The notes below the pieces were generated by a model. The model did not search any database, had not been told where the DNA came from, and was given only the letters and a program-made list of their open reading frames with translations. Shown piece by piece: positions 1-7,061 of a stretch of 20,748 nt of DNA. Made by a program: the position numbers and the translations under genes. Numbering within the stretch: the first letter of the stretch is position 1; each line of letters begins with the position of its first letter. Origin of the DNA: Clostridium sp. UBA1056 (GTDB lineage: Bacteria > Bacillota > Clostridia > Clostridiales > Clostridiaceae); NCBI GenBank assembly GCA_002316385.1, contig DCDL01000008.1, forward strand, positions 17,852 through 38,599, written 5' to 3'.

Positions 1-48
1 ATTTATTTTCAGATGCCTAAAGCAATGGAAAAAATAAAGAATAGTTAA
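1..48 (+). CDS. C-terminal tail of an upstream gene (partial)
   Basis: Frame 1 is open from the first base and ends at tandem stops (46-51), giving a tail that reads IYFQMPKAMEKIKNS. It is followed three bases later by a terminator hairpin, the usual arrangement for a real gene end. Too little remains to name a family. The YFQMPK part is repeated in inverted orientation at the other end of the window, so the gene may belong to a repeated family. Confidence 0.4.
   Translation: MYFQMPKAMEKIKNS
2..21 (+). repeat. Left copy of a 20-bp inverted match to the window end
   Basis: Positions 2-21 are the exact reverse complement of 20729-20748. Identity stops after the CCTAAA side, where the two flanks differ. 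In both copies the same reading frame gives Tyr-Phe-Gln-Met-Pro-Lys running inward, so the two ends look like 3' ends of two related genes. It may mark an assembly break in a repeated gene or the terminal repeat of an element. Confidence 0.75.
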
Positions 49-53
49 TAACT

Positions 54-100
54 AAGGTTGTTCAAAGTTTGAAATATAAACTTTAAACAGCCTTTTCGCT
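54..100 (+). terminator. Terminator of the upstream gene
   Basis: Arms 54-70 and 78-94 pair over 17 positions with two wobble mismatches around a 7-nt loop. The stem is followed by a short, interrupted T-rich stretch (TTTTCGCTTT), so termination is probably moderate. It lies just after the stop codons at 46-51. Confidence 0.6.
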
Positions 101-341
101 TTGCTTATTTTAAATATTTATGGAATTTGGGGGCGATTTTTCCTCTTGGAGCCAGGAAGTCTTGGGTAGAAAGGAAATTAACTAAAATGAGGTTTAAAAA
201 TAATTTGAGATAGAATTAAACTGTAGTAAAGATATAAATAAAAGAAAGGAAGTTTTAAAGATGTGTATATATGTTAATTAAATTCAGTAGAAGATTAAAC
301 TTCCTCTGAATTTTATTTTTTGATATTTACCCAAATAGGTA
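101..341. other. Gap upstream of the gntR promoter
   Basis: No convincing gene is seen. The one structure is a small inverted repeat, AAATTCAG at 280-287 and CTGAATTT at 306-313, followed by a T-rich run, which could be a weak terminator in front of the next promoter. Confidence 0.4.
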
Positions 342-370
342 TTGACAGGACCATTTAAGAATTGTATTAT
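342..370 (+). promoter_or_regulatory. Sigma-A promoter of the gntR-ABC operon
   Basis: The -35 is a perfect TTGACA (342-347), followed by a 17-nt spacer and TATTAT (365-370) as -10. It sits about 50 bases ahead of the gntR start and nothing else competes with it. The -10 lies inside the left arm of the inverted repeat at 362-407. Confidence 0.8.
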
Positions 371-407
371 TGTATTAAGGGATTAGTACAACAACACAAT
401 AATACAA
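362..407. promoter_or_regulatory. Inverted-repeat operator, probable GntR site
   Basis: TTGTATTATTGT (362-373) is repeated perfectly in inverted orientation as ACAATAATACAA (396-407), with 22 bases between. The left arm contains the -10 and the right arm lies just before the ribosome site. YtrA-subfamily GntR proteins typically repress their own ABC operons through long dyads over the promoter, so this is the likely autorepression site (inference). Confidence 0.7.
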
Positions 408-420
408 AAGAGGTGATTAA

Positions 421-789
421 ATGGCATGGGAATTTAAGGATCAAAGGCCTATATACATTCAACTAATAGAGCAGATAAAACTAAAAATAATATCAGGAGA
501 ATACAAGCCCGGACAAAAGTTTCCAACTGTGAGGGAGCTAGCAGAAGAGGCATCAGTAAACCCTAATACTATACAAAAAGCTTTAGCAGAGCTAGAACGT
601 ACAGGTTTTGTTTATAGTCAAAGAACTAGTGGAAGATTTATTACGGAGGATGTAGATATGATAAAAAATATAAAGCTAGATATAGCTAAAGATAAAGTGG
701 TAAGTTTTCTTGAAAGTATGAAAAGTTTAGGACTTAGTAATGAGGAAATCATGGAGTTTCTAGGAAAAATGGCAAAGGAGATGAAGTAA
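421..789 (+). CDS. GntR-family (YtrA subfamily) transcriptional regulator
   Basis: DNA-binding repressor of 122 residues. The N-terminal winged helix-turn-helix (about residues 10-77) shows the GntR signature: YIQLIEQIKLKI, then GEYKPGQKFPTVRELA, VNPNTIQKALAELE and a basic wing ending in GRFI. The remaining 45 residues are short and helical, with no room for a FadR/HutC ligand domain; this is the YtrA type, usually encoded with an ABC transporter. AGAGGTG precedes the ATG. The stop overlaps the ABC ATPase start by one base, so the genes are translationally coupled. A promoter and 12-bp dyad upstream suggest autorepression. YtrA-type regulators often respond to cell-wall-active compounds, but the ligand cannot be told here. 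Confidence 0.92.
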   Translation: MAWEFKDQRPIYIQLIEQIKLKIISGEYKPGQKFPTVRELAEEASVNPNTIQKALAELERTGFVYSQRTSGRFITEDVDMIKNIKLDIAKDKVVSFLESMKSLGLSNEEIMEFLGKMAKEMK

Positions 790-1490
790 TGAGTGAACCT
801 ATTTTAGAATGTAAGGGATTAGTAAAAAAATATGAGAATAAGGAAGCACTTAAAGGTATTAATTTAACTTTAGAAAAGGGTAAAATAGTTGGACTTTTAG
901 GTCCTAATGGTAGTGGGAAAACAACTTTAATAAAGCTAGCTAATGGCTTATTGAAGGCAACAGCTGGAGAAATAAAGATAGCAGGACTTACACAAGGCAT
1001 AGAAACTCAAAAAATAGTTTCATATCTTCCTGAAAGAACTTATCTTAATGATTGGATGAAGGTATCTGATATCATAAATTTTTTCAAAGATTTTTATGAA
1101 GATTTTGATGAAAAAAGAGCCTATGATATGCTAAGTAAGTTAAACATTGAATCAAATGTTAAACTTAAGACATTATCTAAAGGAACCAAAGAAAAGGTTC
1201 AACTTATTTTAGTTATGAGTAGGCAAGCAGAGTTATATTTTTTAGATGAACCTATTGCAGGAGTAGATCCAGCAGCCAGGGATTATATTTTAAACACTAT
1301 AATAAGCAATTATAACGAGAATGCAACTGTAGTAATTTCAACCCATCTAATAGCAGATATAGAGAAAGTTCTAGACGACGTTGTTTTTATATCTAATGGA
1401 GAAATAATGCTACAAAAAAGTGTAGATGAAATAAGAGAAAGTAGCGGAAAGACGGTAGATGAGCTATTTAGGGAGGTATTTAGATGCTAA
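789..1490 (+). CDS. ABC transporter ATP-binding protein
   Basis: Cytoplasmic ATPase of an ABC-2 type transporter, 233 residues. Walker A is GPNGSGKT (residues 38-45). The signature loop is a degenerate LSKGTKEK in place of LSGGQ. Walker B is LYFLDEP, followed by the D-loop GVDP and the switch histidine in STHL. This degenerate signature is common in the small ATPases paired with YtrA-type regulators. The gene overlaps gntR by one base and the permease by seven, so all three are one operon. The ATPase should pair with the permease at 1484-2254 as a homodimer-based exporter. Substrate is unknown; peptide antibiotics or envelope stress are the usual guesses for this class. Confidence 0.93.
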   Translation: MSEPILECKGLVKKYENKEALKGINLTLEKGKIVGLLGPNGSGKTTLIKLANGLLKATAGEIKIAGLTQGIETQKIVSYLPERTYLNDWMKVSDIINFFKDFYEDFDEKRAYDMLSKLNIESNVKLKTLSKGTKEKVQLILVMSRQAELYFLDEPIAGVDPAARDYILNTIISNYNENATVVISTHLIADIEKVLDDVVFISNGEIMLQKSVDEIRESSGKTVDELFREVFRC

Positions 1491-2254
1491 GAAAATTAAT
1501 GAAATATGAATTTAAGGCTACAGGCAGAGTAATGCTACCCCTTTATGGAGCATTATTAGGTTTTGCAATTATTAATAAGATATTTATTGGAACTAACATG
1601 AATGAAATAAATATGGATTTCTTAGGTGGAATTCCTACTATTATAACAATGTTGGGATATTTCGTAACTATGGTAGCAGTTTTTGTGGGAACAATTTTTA
1701 TAACTGTACAAAGATTTTATAAAAACTTATTTGGAGATGAAGGATATTTAATGAATACCATCCCAGTAAAAAGTTCACAAAATATAGTTAATAAATTAAT
1801 AGTATCTATAATATGGACTATAATAAGTAGCTTTATAGCTGTAACTTCTATATTCGTAATGGCTTATCAACCAGGTGTATTTAAAGAAATAATTGCAGGA
1901 TTTAAAAATATTTATCCTGAAATTGGATTAAATATTTTCGGTATAATAGAATTTATAATCCTTGGAATTGTAGCTTTAGCTCATCAAATTATGATGCTTT
2001 ATACGTCACTTTCTATAGGTCAGTTGTTTAAATCAAAAAAATTACTAGGAGCATTTGCAGGATTTATGATAATAAGCATTGTTCAACAAGCAATAGTAGG
2101 AATAGGTGGAGCTATACTATTTGCAAACGGAGCTTTTGTTAATATATCTGCACAATATGCATTTCTTTGTGCAATAATTATTGGTTTATTTTTCCTCACA
2201 ATTTTATTCTGTATAACTAACTACATCTTAAAGAACAAACTTAATTTAGAATAG
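1484..2254 (+). CDS. ABC-2 type transporter permease
   Basis: Membrane partner of the preceding ATPase, 256 residues. It begins with the short cytoplasmic MLRKLMKYEFKATGR found in many clostridial ABC-2 permeases. About six hydrophobic segments follow, roughly at residues 15-35, 50-75, 105-130, 150-175, 190-215 and 225-250. A hydrophilic stretch near residues 75-100 contains FYKNLFGDEGYLMNTIPV, the conserved loop of this permease type. The ATG overlaps the end of the ATPase gene by seven bases and is preceded by GGGAGG inside it. A strong terminator follows directly. The function of the three-gene set is export or resistance of unknown specificity. Confidence 0.9.
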   Translation: MLRKLMKYEFKATGRVMLPLYGALLGFAIINKIFIGTNMNEINMDFLGGIPTIITMLGYFVTMVAVFVGTIFITVQRFYKNLFGDEGYLMNTIPVKSSQNIVNKLIVSIIWTIISSFIAVTSIFVMAYQPGVFKEIIAGFKNIYPEIGLNIFGIIEFIILGIVALAHQIMMLYTSLSIGQLFKSKKLLGAFAGFMIISIVQQAIVGIGGAILFANGAFVNISAQYAFLCAIIIGLFFLTILFCITNYILKNKLNLE

Positions 2255-2267
2255 TAATAAAAAATTT

Positions 2268-2312
2268 AAGCTTCAGTTTTAGTGATAAACTTAAACTGGA
2301 GCTTATTTTTTA
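2268..2312 (+). terminator. Terminator of the gntR-ABC operon
   Basis: Arms 2268-2283 and 2289-2304 form a 16-bp stem with two imperfect positions and a 5-nt loop, followed by ATTTTTTA. It begins 13 bases after the permease stop. Confidence 0.85.
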
Positions 2313-2459
2313 TTAAACTATTTATATATGGAAAGATATATAGGTAACTATTTAGATCAATTGCTTTAGCAGTGGATTTTATGATAAAGTCGTAATAACT
2401 TAATTAATTTAGAGATCATTTTATTAAGAGAACATAAGTAAGGATGTGAATGTAATATT

Positions 2460-3560
2460 ATGAAAAGCCAATGGGAAGAAAAATGGTTAGAGGATGTAGA
2501 GTTTTTGAAGGAAAATCTCATAGAAAAGCATAAAAATTTATTTTTTAACATAAGTAGGAAAGAGTTTGATAGTAGGATAGATAAATTAAAGTCAATGATA
2601 GGTGAGCTTGATTATGAAGAGATGAAGGTAGAGATTTCAAGGGTGGTTGCCTCAATTGGAGATGCCCATACATCAGTTGCATTTCCTGCTAATAAGTATT
2701 TGCCCATTAAGTTTTATTGGTTTAAGGATGGGATTTATATTATAAGAACTAGTGAAGCTTATAAAAATTTATTATTTAAGAAAGTTATAGCAATTGAGGA
2801 TATTAAGATGGATAAGATTCTTCATGAACTTTCAGAAATTATATCTTTTGAAAATGAATATTTTTTTAAGGCTCAGAGTATGAAGTATATGCAGGTTGCA
2901 GAAGTTTTATATGGATTATTGATATCAGATTCTATGGATAATATAAAAATAACAACAGAACACAATACAGTTAAAGTTAAAACAGTTAATACCAATGAAT
3001 TAAAATATTCAGATAGTCAATTGCCATTATATGCAAGAAGATCCAATGAGAATTTGTGGTATGAATATTTAGAAGATAAAGAGGAACTTTACATAAAGTA
3101 TAATTATTGTAGGGAAGATGAAAATAAAAAAATTAGTACAAAAATAACAGAAATTATAGACTTTATAGAGAAAAATTCTATTTATAAAATTACTATAGAT
3201 TTAAGAAATAATCTTGGTGGAGATTCCAGATTATTAGAACCATTATTATGCTATATAAAGAATAATCTTAGAATTAATAATAGGGAAAAGCTGAAAGTAA
3301 TAATAGGAAGAGAGACTTTTTCATCAGGATTACTTAATGCTTATCAATTCAAATTTGAGACAAACTGCGTTATCTGGGGTGAACCTTCAGGAGGAAAACC
3401 TAATTGTTATGGAGAAATATTAAGATTTGTTTTACCAAATAGTAAATTTAGTGTTAGCTACTCTACTAGATATTATAAATTGATAGATGATGATACTATT
3501 ATGTCTCTGTATCCAGATAAGACCCTATATGAAAAAATTGAGGATTATATAAATAAATAA
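2460..3560 (+). CDS. S41-family (tail-specific protease-like) peptidase
   Basis: Predicted serine peptidase of 366 residues. Residues 1-80 form a helical N-terminal part with the S41 motif IGDAHTSV. The core contains DLRNNLGGDS (around residue 246), typical of the S41 fold. The nucleophile is probably Ser288 in GRETFSSG and the base Lys313 in GEPSGGK; the 25-residue spacing matches that of the Ser-Lys dyad of Prc/CtpA proteases. No signal peptide, membrane segment or clear PDZ domain is visible, so it is likely cytoplasmic, unlike exported CtpA. The ribosome site is poor: AAGGATG lies about 14 bases from the ATG. It stands alone between a terminator and a repeat-rich gap. Substrate unknown. 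Confidence 0.75.
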   Translation: MKSQWEEKWLEDVEFLKENLIEKHKNLFFNISRKEFDSRIDKLKSMIGELDYEEMKVEISRVVASIGDAHTSVAFPANKYLPIKFYWFKDGIYIIRTSEAYKNLLFKKVIAIEDIKMDKILHELSEIISFENEYFFKAQSMKYMQVAEVLYGLLISDSMDNIKITTEHNTVKVKTVNTNELKYSDSQLPLYARRSNENLWYEYLEDKEELYIKYNYCREDENKKISTKITEIIDFIEKNSIYKITIDLRNNLGGDSRLLEPLLCYIKNNLRINNREKLKVIIGRETFSSGLLNAYQFKFETNCVIWGEPSGGKPNCYGEILRFVLPNSKFSVSYSTRYYKLIDDDTIMSLYPDKTLYEKIEDYINK

Positions 3561-3572
3561 TTAAATGATGCT

Positions 3573-3935
3573 AAAAAGGGGCTTTTGTAAAATATATTAC
3601 TAATCTTATATAAAATATTGAAGATGCACTTTAATATTATTGGTTGGAGAATACTATTTGCATAAATAAGAATCTAAATCTTTGATTTAGTTATTCGAGC
3701 TTAGTTCTTCTAATTTATTAGAAGAACCTCCGAATATTTTATTACTTAGCATTATGAATGGTAAAATCGTAAGTAACACAACTTTTTTGAGTATATATGA
3801 GTTGTTGTGTTGTAGGTTTCATCTTGAATAAATGCTTTAGTAAATCAATATTCCGAAGCGGCTTAGCGTTAATAATATAAGTGCTTATTCAATATTTATT
3901 TAGATTAGCTTATTTTGCGAAAGCCCCTAAGCTAC
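3573..3935. repeat. Non-coding MITE-like repeat with long imperfect inverted arms
   Basis: The outer arms read GGGGCTTTTGTAAAATA on the left (from 3578) and, on the complement of the right end, GGGGCTTTCGCAAAATA. The match continues imperfectly inward for about 65 bases (left about 3573-3640, right about 3866-3935). Inside are the hairpin CTAAATC-TTT-GATTTAG (3674-3690) and a perfect 10-bp hairpin (3704-3727). No open frame of useful length is present. I read it as a mobile non-autonomous element or intergenic repeat. A short element made only of the arms lies at 5385-5423. Confidence 0.5.
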
Positions 3936-3945
3936 TTAAATACTT

Positions 3946-3977
3946 AACATTTTAAAATTTTTTAATTTTAAAATGTT
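3946..3977. terminator. AT-rich perfect hairpin, possible terminator
   Basis: AACATTTTAAAATT (3946-3959) and its exact complement (3964-3977) form a 14-bp stem with a 4-nt loop, followed by GTTTTAT on the plus strand. It lies downstream of the minus-strand flavodoxin/DUF3793 operon, but on that strand no T-run follows, so its role is uncertain. Confidence 0.4.
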
Positions 3978-4147
3978 GTTTTATCTATTAGATTGTCATA
4001 GTATTTATTCTTCAAGCTCTCAATAAAACTTAAATATTACTGTAACACTTTTAATTAGTACAACAAAATAATTTATAGTTACTAATCTTTAATTTTATAC
4101 TGTAATATACTTTTAACACTTATCTCTTTAAATTAGAAATTAAACTT
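3978..4147. other. Gap downstream of DUF3793
   Basis: AT-rich stretch without a convincing gene or strong hairpin. It probably holds the 3' end of the minus-strand transcript. Confidence 0.3.
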
Positions 4148-4780
4148 CTAGCCATAAAAATTAAAATTATTTTCTATACTTTGAACTAAAGCATTTCCCT
4201 CTATTCCCTTGAATATGGAGTCTACAGTATATCCCTTTACTTCATCATAGGATTTAAAAATTTTTTTAGCAGAACTACAATCATTGTATACTTTCCAATA
4301 CCCACATAGTAAGCATTTTTTATTGTTACAATTAATAAAATCTTTTACATCATCAAGGGGGATCCCTAAAAATACACCTAACTCATGAGGACAATTATAT
4401 TCTTCATACCTCTTTTTTAACATGATTAGATATTCTATAACAGCTCCATTCTCTGAGTAGCCTAAGCTAACTAAAAACTCTTTATTTCCATCTGTATTTA
4501 TATATTTTTCAAGTAAATCATTATTATAAATTAATATTATAATTGAATCATTAGATTCTCTTAATTCTATAAACTTAAGATTAATATTTTTTATAAACTC
4601 TTTTCCTGTTAAGCACCAATTATTATATAAATCTTCATTACACTTATTAAAAGTTATAGTTGCGGCGGGTTTAACTTTTGCAATAACTAGTGATACACTA
4701 TAAATTAAAAAGTTTTTGATATACTCTTCGCCATTCATAGATTCCAATTTATTATAAAATTCTAAACATGTCATTTTCAT
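4148..4780 (-). CDS. DUF3793 family protein
   Basis: Protein of 210 residues recognised as DUF3793, a family of unknown biochemical role found mainly in clostridia and often beside flavodoxin. The recognisable core is PHELGVFLGIPLDDVKDFI (from residue 131), then a cysteine-rich stretch with Cys151, Cys156, Cys159 and Cys168 around CGYWKVY. The four clustered cysteines could bind a metal or Fe-S cluster (inference). No signal peptide or membrane segment is seen. The start is seven bases after the flavodoxin stop; a tandem AGGTAGGT fits either Met1 or Met3 (4774). It shares the flavodoxin promoter with its two Fur-like boxes, so it is probably made under iron limitation and may help iron acquisition or handling. 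Confidence 0.85.
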   Translation of the reverse strand: MKMTCLEFYNKLESMNGEEYIKNFLIYSVSLVIAKVKPAATITFNKCNEDLYNNWCLTGKEFIKNINLKFIELRESNDSIIILIYNNDLLEKYINTDGNKEFLVSLGYSENGAVIEYLIMLKKRYEEYNCPHELGVFLGIPLDDVKDFINCNNKKCLLCGYWKVYNDCSSAKKIFKSYDEVKGYTVDSIFKGIEGNALVQSIENNFNFYG

Positions 4781-4787
4781 TACCTAC

Positions 4788-5201
4788 CTATAAAAGTGTT
4801 ATTTTTTTACCAAAATTTATGCACTCATCTTCATCTTCTGGTTCTCCACAAATAATTAAGCAATCCTCTTTTATTTCGCATCCATAAGAAATCATTCTAT
4901 CTTCCCAGTCTCTCATCCACTTTCCGTCACCCCAACCATAGGAGCCAAATAAAGCTGCTTTCTTTTTAGATATCTTTGAAGATATCTCTTCAATAAAAGG
5001 TTCAAACTCAGATTCTTCTAATACTTCATCTCCCATAGATGGGCATCCTAATATAATTACTTCTTCCTCATCAAAGATGTCACTGTTAGCATTAGCAACA
5101 TTGATTACTTCTGCATTTTTACCACCCTCTCCGATTCCTTTAGCAATTAATTCTGCCATTTTCTCTGTATTACCTGTACCTGACCAATATACTATTTTCA
5201 T
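4788..5201 (-). CDS. Flavodoxin, iron-regulated
   Basis: Small FMN electron carrier of 137 residues, normal for short-chain clostridial flavodoxins. The phosphate-binding loop SGTGNTEKM begins near residue 8 after the first beta strand (MKIVYW, which includes Trp6). GCPSMGDEVLEE (around residue 53) and FGSYGWGDGKWMRDWEDR (around residue 88) are the two isoalloxazine loops, the second with the usual Trp. It replaces ferredoxin when iron is short. The ribosome site is a perfect AAGGAGG seven bases ahead of the ATG. The promoter lies between two near-identical Fur-like boxes (5218-5238 and 5275-5289), which fits iron repression. It is the first gene of a two-gene operon with DUF3793. Confidence 0.93.
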   Translation of the reverse strand: MKIVYWSGTGNTEKMAELIAKGIGEGGKNAEVINVANANSDIFDEEEVIILGCPSMGDEVLEESEFEPFIEEISSKISKKKAALFGSYGWGDGKWMRDWEDRMISYGCEIKEDCLIICGEPEDEDECINFGKKITLL

Positions 5202-5217
5202 AACATATCCTCCTTAA

Positions 5218-5238
5218 TTGAAAATTATTCTCAATTAA
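5218..5238. promoter_or_regulatory. Proximal Fur-like box
   Basis: The 15-mer TGAAAATTATTCTCA (5219-5233) matches the 7-1-7 Fur consensus TGATAATNATTATCA at 12 of 14 defined positions. It covers the expected transcription start, between the -10 and the ribosome site, so occupancy would block initiation. Confidence 0.7.
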
Positions 5239-5267
5239 ATATTAAGAGGTTTTTACAATATTGTCAA
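5239..5267 (-). promoter_or_regulatory. Promoter of the flavodoxin operon
   Basis: Read on the minus strand: TTGACA (5262-5267), a 17-nt spacer, then TAATAT (5239-5244). A Fur-like box touches each side, just upstream of -35 and just downstream of -10. Confidence 0.7.
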
Positions 5268-5274
5268 TAGTTTT

Positions 5275-5289
5275 TGATAATTATTCTCA
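5275..5289. promoter_or_regulatory. Distal Fur-like box
   Basis: TGATAATTATTCTCA matches the 7-1-7 Fur consensus at 13 of 14 defined positions. It lies just upstream of the -35. Its surroundings match the proximal box at 17 of 18 bases, and the two are centred 56 bases apart. Confidence 0.75.
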
Positions 5290-5384
5290 ATTATATCTTA
5301 ATAATTTAAATATGTAATTTTATTATGCTTGTTTACATGCAAATCTATACTCACTAAATTATTTTTAATAACCTAATTTAAAAG

Positions 5385-5423
5385 GGACTTTTGCAAAATA
5401 GATAACTCTATTTTATGAAAGCC
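5385..5423. repeat. Mini-copy of the MITE-like arms (hairpin)
   Basis: Left arm 5385-5402 (GGACTTTTGCAAAATAGA) pairs imperfectly with 5407-5423 (TCTATTTTATGAAAGCC) across a 4-nt loop. The left arm closely matches the outer arms of the 3573-3935 element, as if that element had lost its interior. Confidence 0.5.
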
Positions 5424-5435
5424 ACATCTAAAAAG

Positions 5436-5465
5436 CTGAAATCAATTTAAGATTTCAGTTTTTTA
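5436..5465. terminator. Bidirectional terminator-like hairpin
   Basis: CTGAAATC (5436-5443) pairs with GATTTCAG (5451-5458), followed by TTTTTT on the plus strand; on the minus strand the stem is followed by CTTTTTA. It separates the flavodoxin promoter from the genes to its right. Confidence 0.6.
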
Positions 5466-5668
5466 TATTGATCTATAGTTGATAAAATTTTATAACATAT
5501 ATTTACAATTGAAAATTTTATAAAAAATAGAGACAAGTTTCACATTTTGTTGTATAAGTTATTTTGAACAACAATCTTTAACAACAGGAGTGAAGTATAT
5601 GCCTCATATTTTGGAAGTGAGATTAAGTATACCTAAATATGATAAATAAATAAGCCAATGATATTAAA
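5466..5668. other. Gap between flavodoxin and the CAT-like gene
   Basis: AT-rich, with no recognised gene. A 16-codon open frame at 5599-5649 (plus) starts MPHILEVRL and has a GGAG ribosome-like site eight bases ahead. It may be a gene remnant or chance, and I give it no product. Confidence 0.3.
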
Positions 5669-5699
5669 AAAAGATGATTCAATATAGGAATCATCTTTT
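5669..5699 (-). terminator. Terminator of the CAT-like gene
   Basis: AAAAGATGATTC (5669-5680) pairs perfectly with GAATCATCTTTT (5688-5699) over a 7-nt loop. On the minus strand the stem runs into seven Ts, so it fits termination of the acetyltransferase ending at 5758. Confidence 0.85.
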
Positions 5700-5757
5700 A
5701 ACATCTGATGATATTTCTAAAGCTATCCTTGATAAAAGTTACATTTGAAAATATATT

Positions 5758-6393
5758 CTATAAATATTTTGAAGGATTATCTAAAATCTCTTGAATTGCA
5801 TTAAAATATTGTCCAACATGTAAGCCATCAACCAAGGCATGATGTACCTGAACAGATAGTGGTAACTTAATTTTACCACTTTCCTCAAAGTATTTACCCC
5901 ATGCTATTCTAGGAATGCTGTCAACAGGATTCATCTGAATTGGGTGAGTTGCACCAGTAAAAGAAACCCAAGGAATACTGGTCATATATAAGAGATCATC
6001 ACATCCAGGCTCATCTTCTATAATTATATTATTTTTTATTTTCTCAATTTCATTAGAGGCACTAGTTTTAAAATCATTAAATTCATTTACGAATTTTGAT
6101 TTACAAAAACTAAATAATTCGCCTTCACCCATTACAGTAAAAGCAGGATTTACGATTTCATGTTCAACCACCTTATCTTCTCTTATTCTATATCGAAATT
6201 CTTTTATATCATTTGCTGCTTTTGTAGTAACATACAAAAATGATATGAAAAATGGGATTTCATTTTCTTTAATATAACTATAAAATTTTGTAATATCCAC
6301 GTTACCGCAAATGTTAAAATGTGGGTAATCAAATCCCTTAAAAAAATTATAGTGGTCTTTTCTCTTCCAGCTTTCTATATCTATAAATTTCAT
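5758..6393 (-). CDS. Chloramphenicol acetyltransferase-like O-acetyltransferase
   Basis: Enzyme of the trimeric CAT fold, 211 residues from the chosen start. The family landmarks are in order: WKRKDHYNFF near the N-terminus, then SIPWVSFTGATH, then QVHHALVDGLH. His185 of HHxxxDG would be the general base and Asp189 the structural partner. The length agrees with classical CAT (about 210-220). A longer frame opens at 6477, but the ATG at 6393 starts at MKFIDIESWKRK, as in other CATs, and is preceded by GGGGAGTG. It resembles the chromosomal CatA-like proteins of clostridia more than the mobile catP/catQ enzymes, so drug resistance is possible but not certain. It is monocistronic, with its own terminator. 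Confidence 0.85.
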   Translation of the reverse strand: MKFIDIESWKRKDHYNFFKGFDYPHFNICGNVDITKFYSYIKENEIPFFISFLYVTTKAANDIKEFRYRIREDKVVEHEIVNPAFTVMGEGELFSFCKSKFVNEFNDFKTSASNEIEKIKNNIIIEDEPGCDDLLYMTSIPWVSFTGATHPIQMNPVDSIPRIAWGKYFEESGKIKLPLSVQVHHALVDGLHVGQYFNAIQEILDNPSKYL

Positions 6394-6718
6394 TAATATA
6401 TCACTCCCCATAAAAATAGTAAAATTTCTAATAAAATAACACAATTCAAATATTATAAATGTAGCATTTATGAGCACTTAAAAATGCCCAGAGTTAGCTT
6501 TTGAACTAAATTTCAAAGGATAACATTACCATTATATCACTAAGTTCAAATAGCCTATATTTAATTATAAAATTTTATAATATCCATCTTTCCACAGATA
6601 GTGGAATAGAGGTAATGAATGTTTTGTAAGTTATGTTATAATAAGTATTATATAAAATTGTAATTTAATGAACAATAGTTAAAAATTACGACTTAATTGG
6701 AATGTTCTTATATTATGA
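6394..6718. other. Gap upstream of the CAT-like gene
   Basis: Contains the upstream region of the acetyltransferase, but no promoter I can place firmly. Two dyads are seen: a perfect 18-bp AT palindrome at 6564-6581 and TTCCAC-N5-GTGGAA at 6590-6606. Either could be a regulator site; AT palindromes are also common by chance here. Confidence 0.35.
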
Positions 6719-6925
6719 GTATTTACACAACATAGAATCACAATAATAGATTTAAATGAATATGGAAAGCCAGAGATTTATATAGAAAAAGGATTGGTGG
6801 GAAAATAAATGTATTTACCCAATAAGTTCGATAAAATACTTGCAGGTATGCAGTTTGAAATAGATAAAGAAGGTATGTCGAAAGCAAAAGTAAAATACTA
6901 TATTTTATTAGATTCATTATTCTAA
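6719..6925 (+). pseudogene. Probable remnant of an unidentified gene
   Basis: One frame reads protein-like on both sides of a TAA at 6806-6808: TIIDLNEYGKPEIYIEKGLVGK before it and MYLPNKFDKILAGMQFEIDK (from 6809) after it, ending at 6925. Either this is a decayed gene with an in-frame stop and no start, or a 38-residue small gene at 6809-6925 with a weak GGTGGG site. Composition is that of a real soluble protein. I cannot name the family. Confidence 0.25.
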
Positions 6926-7021
6926 TTATGAGCATAATGCGCAGTTAGATAAATGTAGGGTTCGACATTGTCCCTATTAGAGGTTCTCGAAGTGCATCTC
7001 CAGTTAACTTATGTATTTTTA

Positions 7022-7061
7022 ATAAGGTGGAAACGAAATATAACTTTCGTTTCCACCTTAT
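7022..7061. terminator. Long perfect hairpin between the remnant and catalase
   Basis: A 17-bp perfect stem (7022-7038 with 7045-7061) around a 6-nt loop. Neither side has a clean T-run (TATTTATT on plus, TAAAAATA on minus), so it may stop convergent transcription weakly, protect the 3' end of the catalase mRNA, or be the end of a lost element. Confidence 0.55.

Noticed and set aside
749..1000. 83-residue minus-strand frame inside the ABC ATPase gene
   Set aside because: Opposite-strand shadow of a clear Walker-motif gene, with no ribosome site.
6564..6581. 18-bp perfect AT palindrome as a PerR or Fur operator
   Set aside because: Only A and T; close variants recur in this AT-rich DNA (for example near 5490), so it is weak evidence for a specific regulator.
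6738..6935. 65-residue minus-strand hydrophobic frame
   Set aside because: Leucine/tyrosine-rich translation of AT-rich DNA, and the plus strand reads more like protein; no ribosome site.
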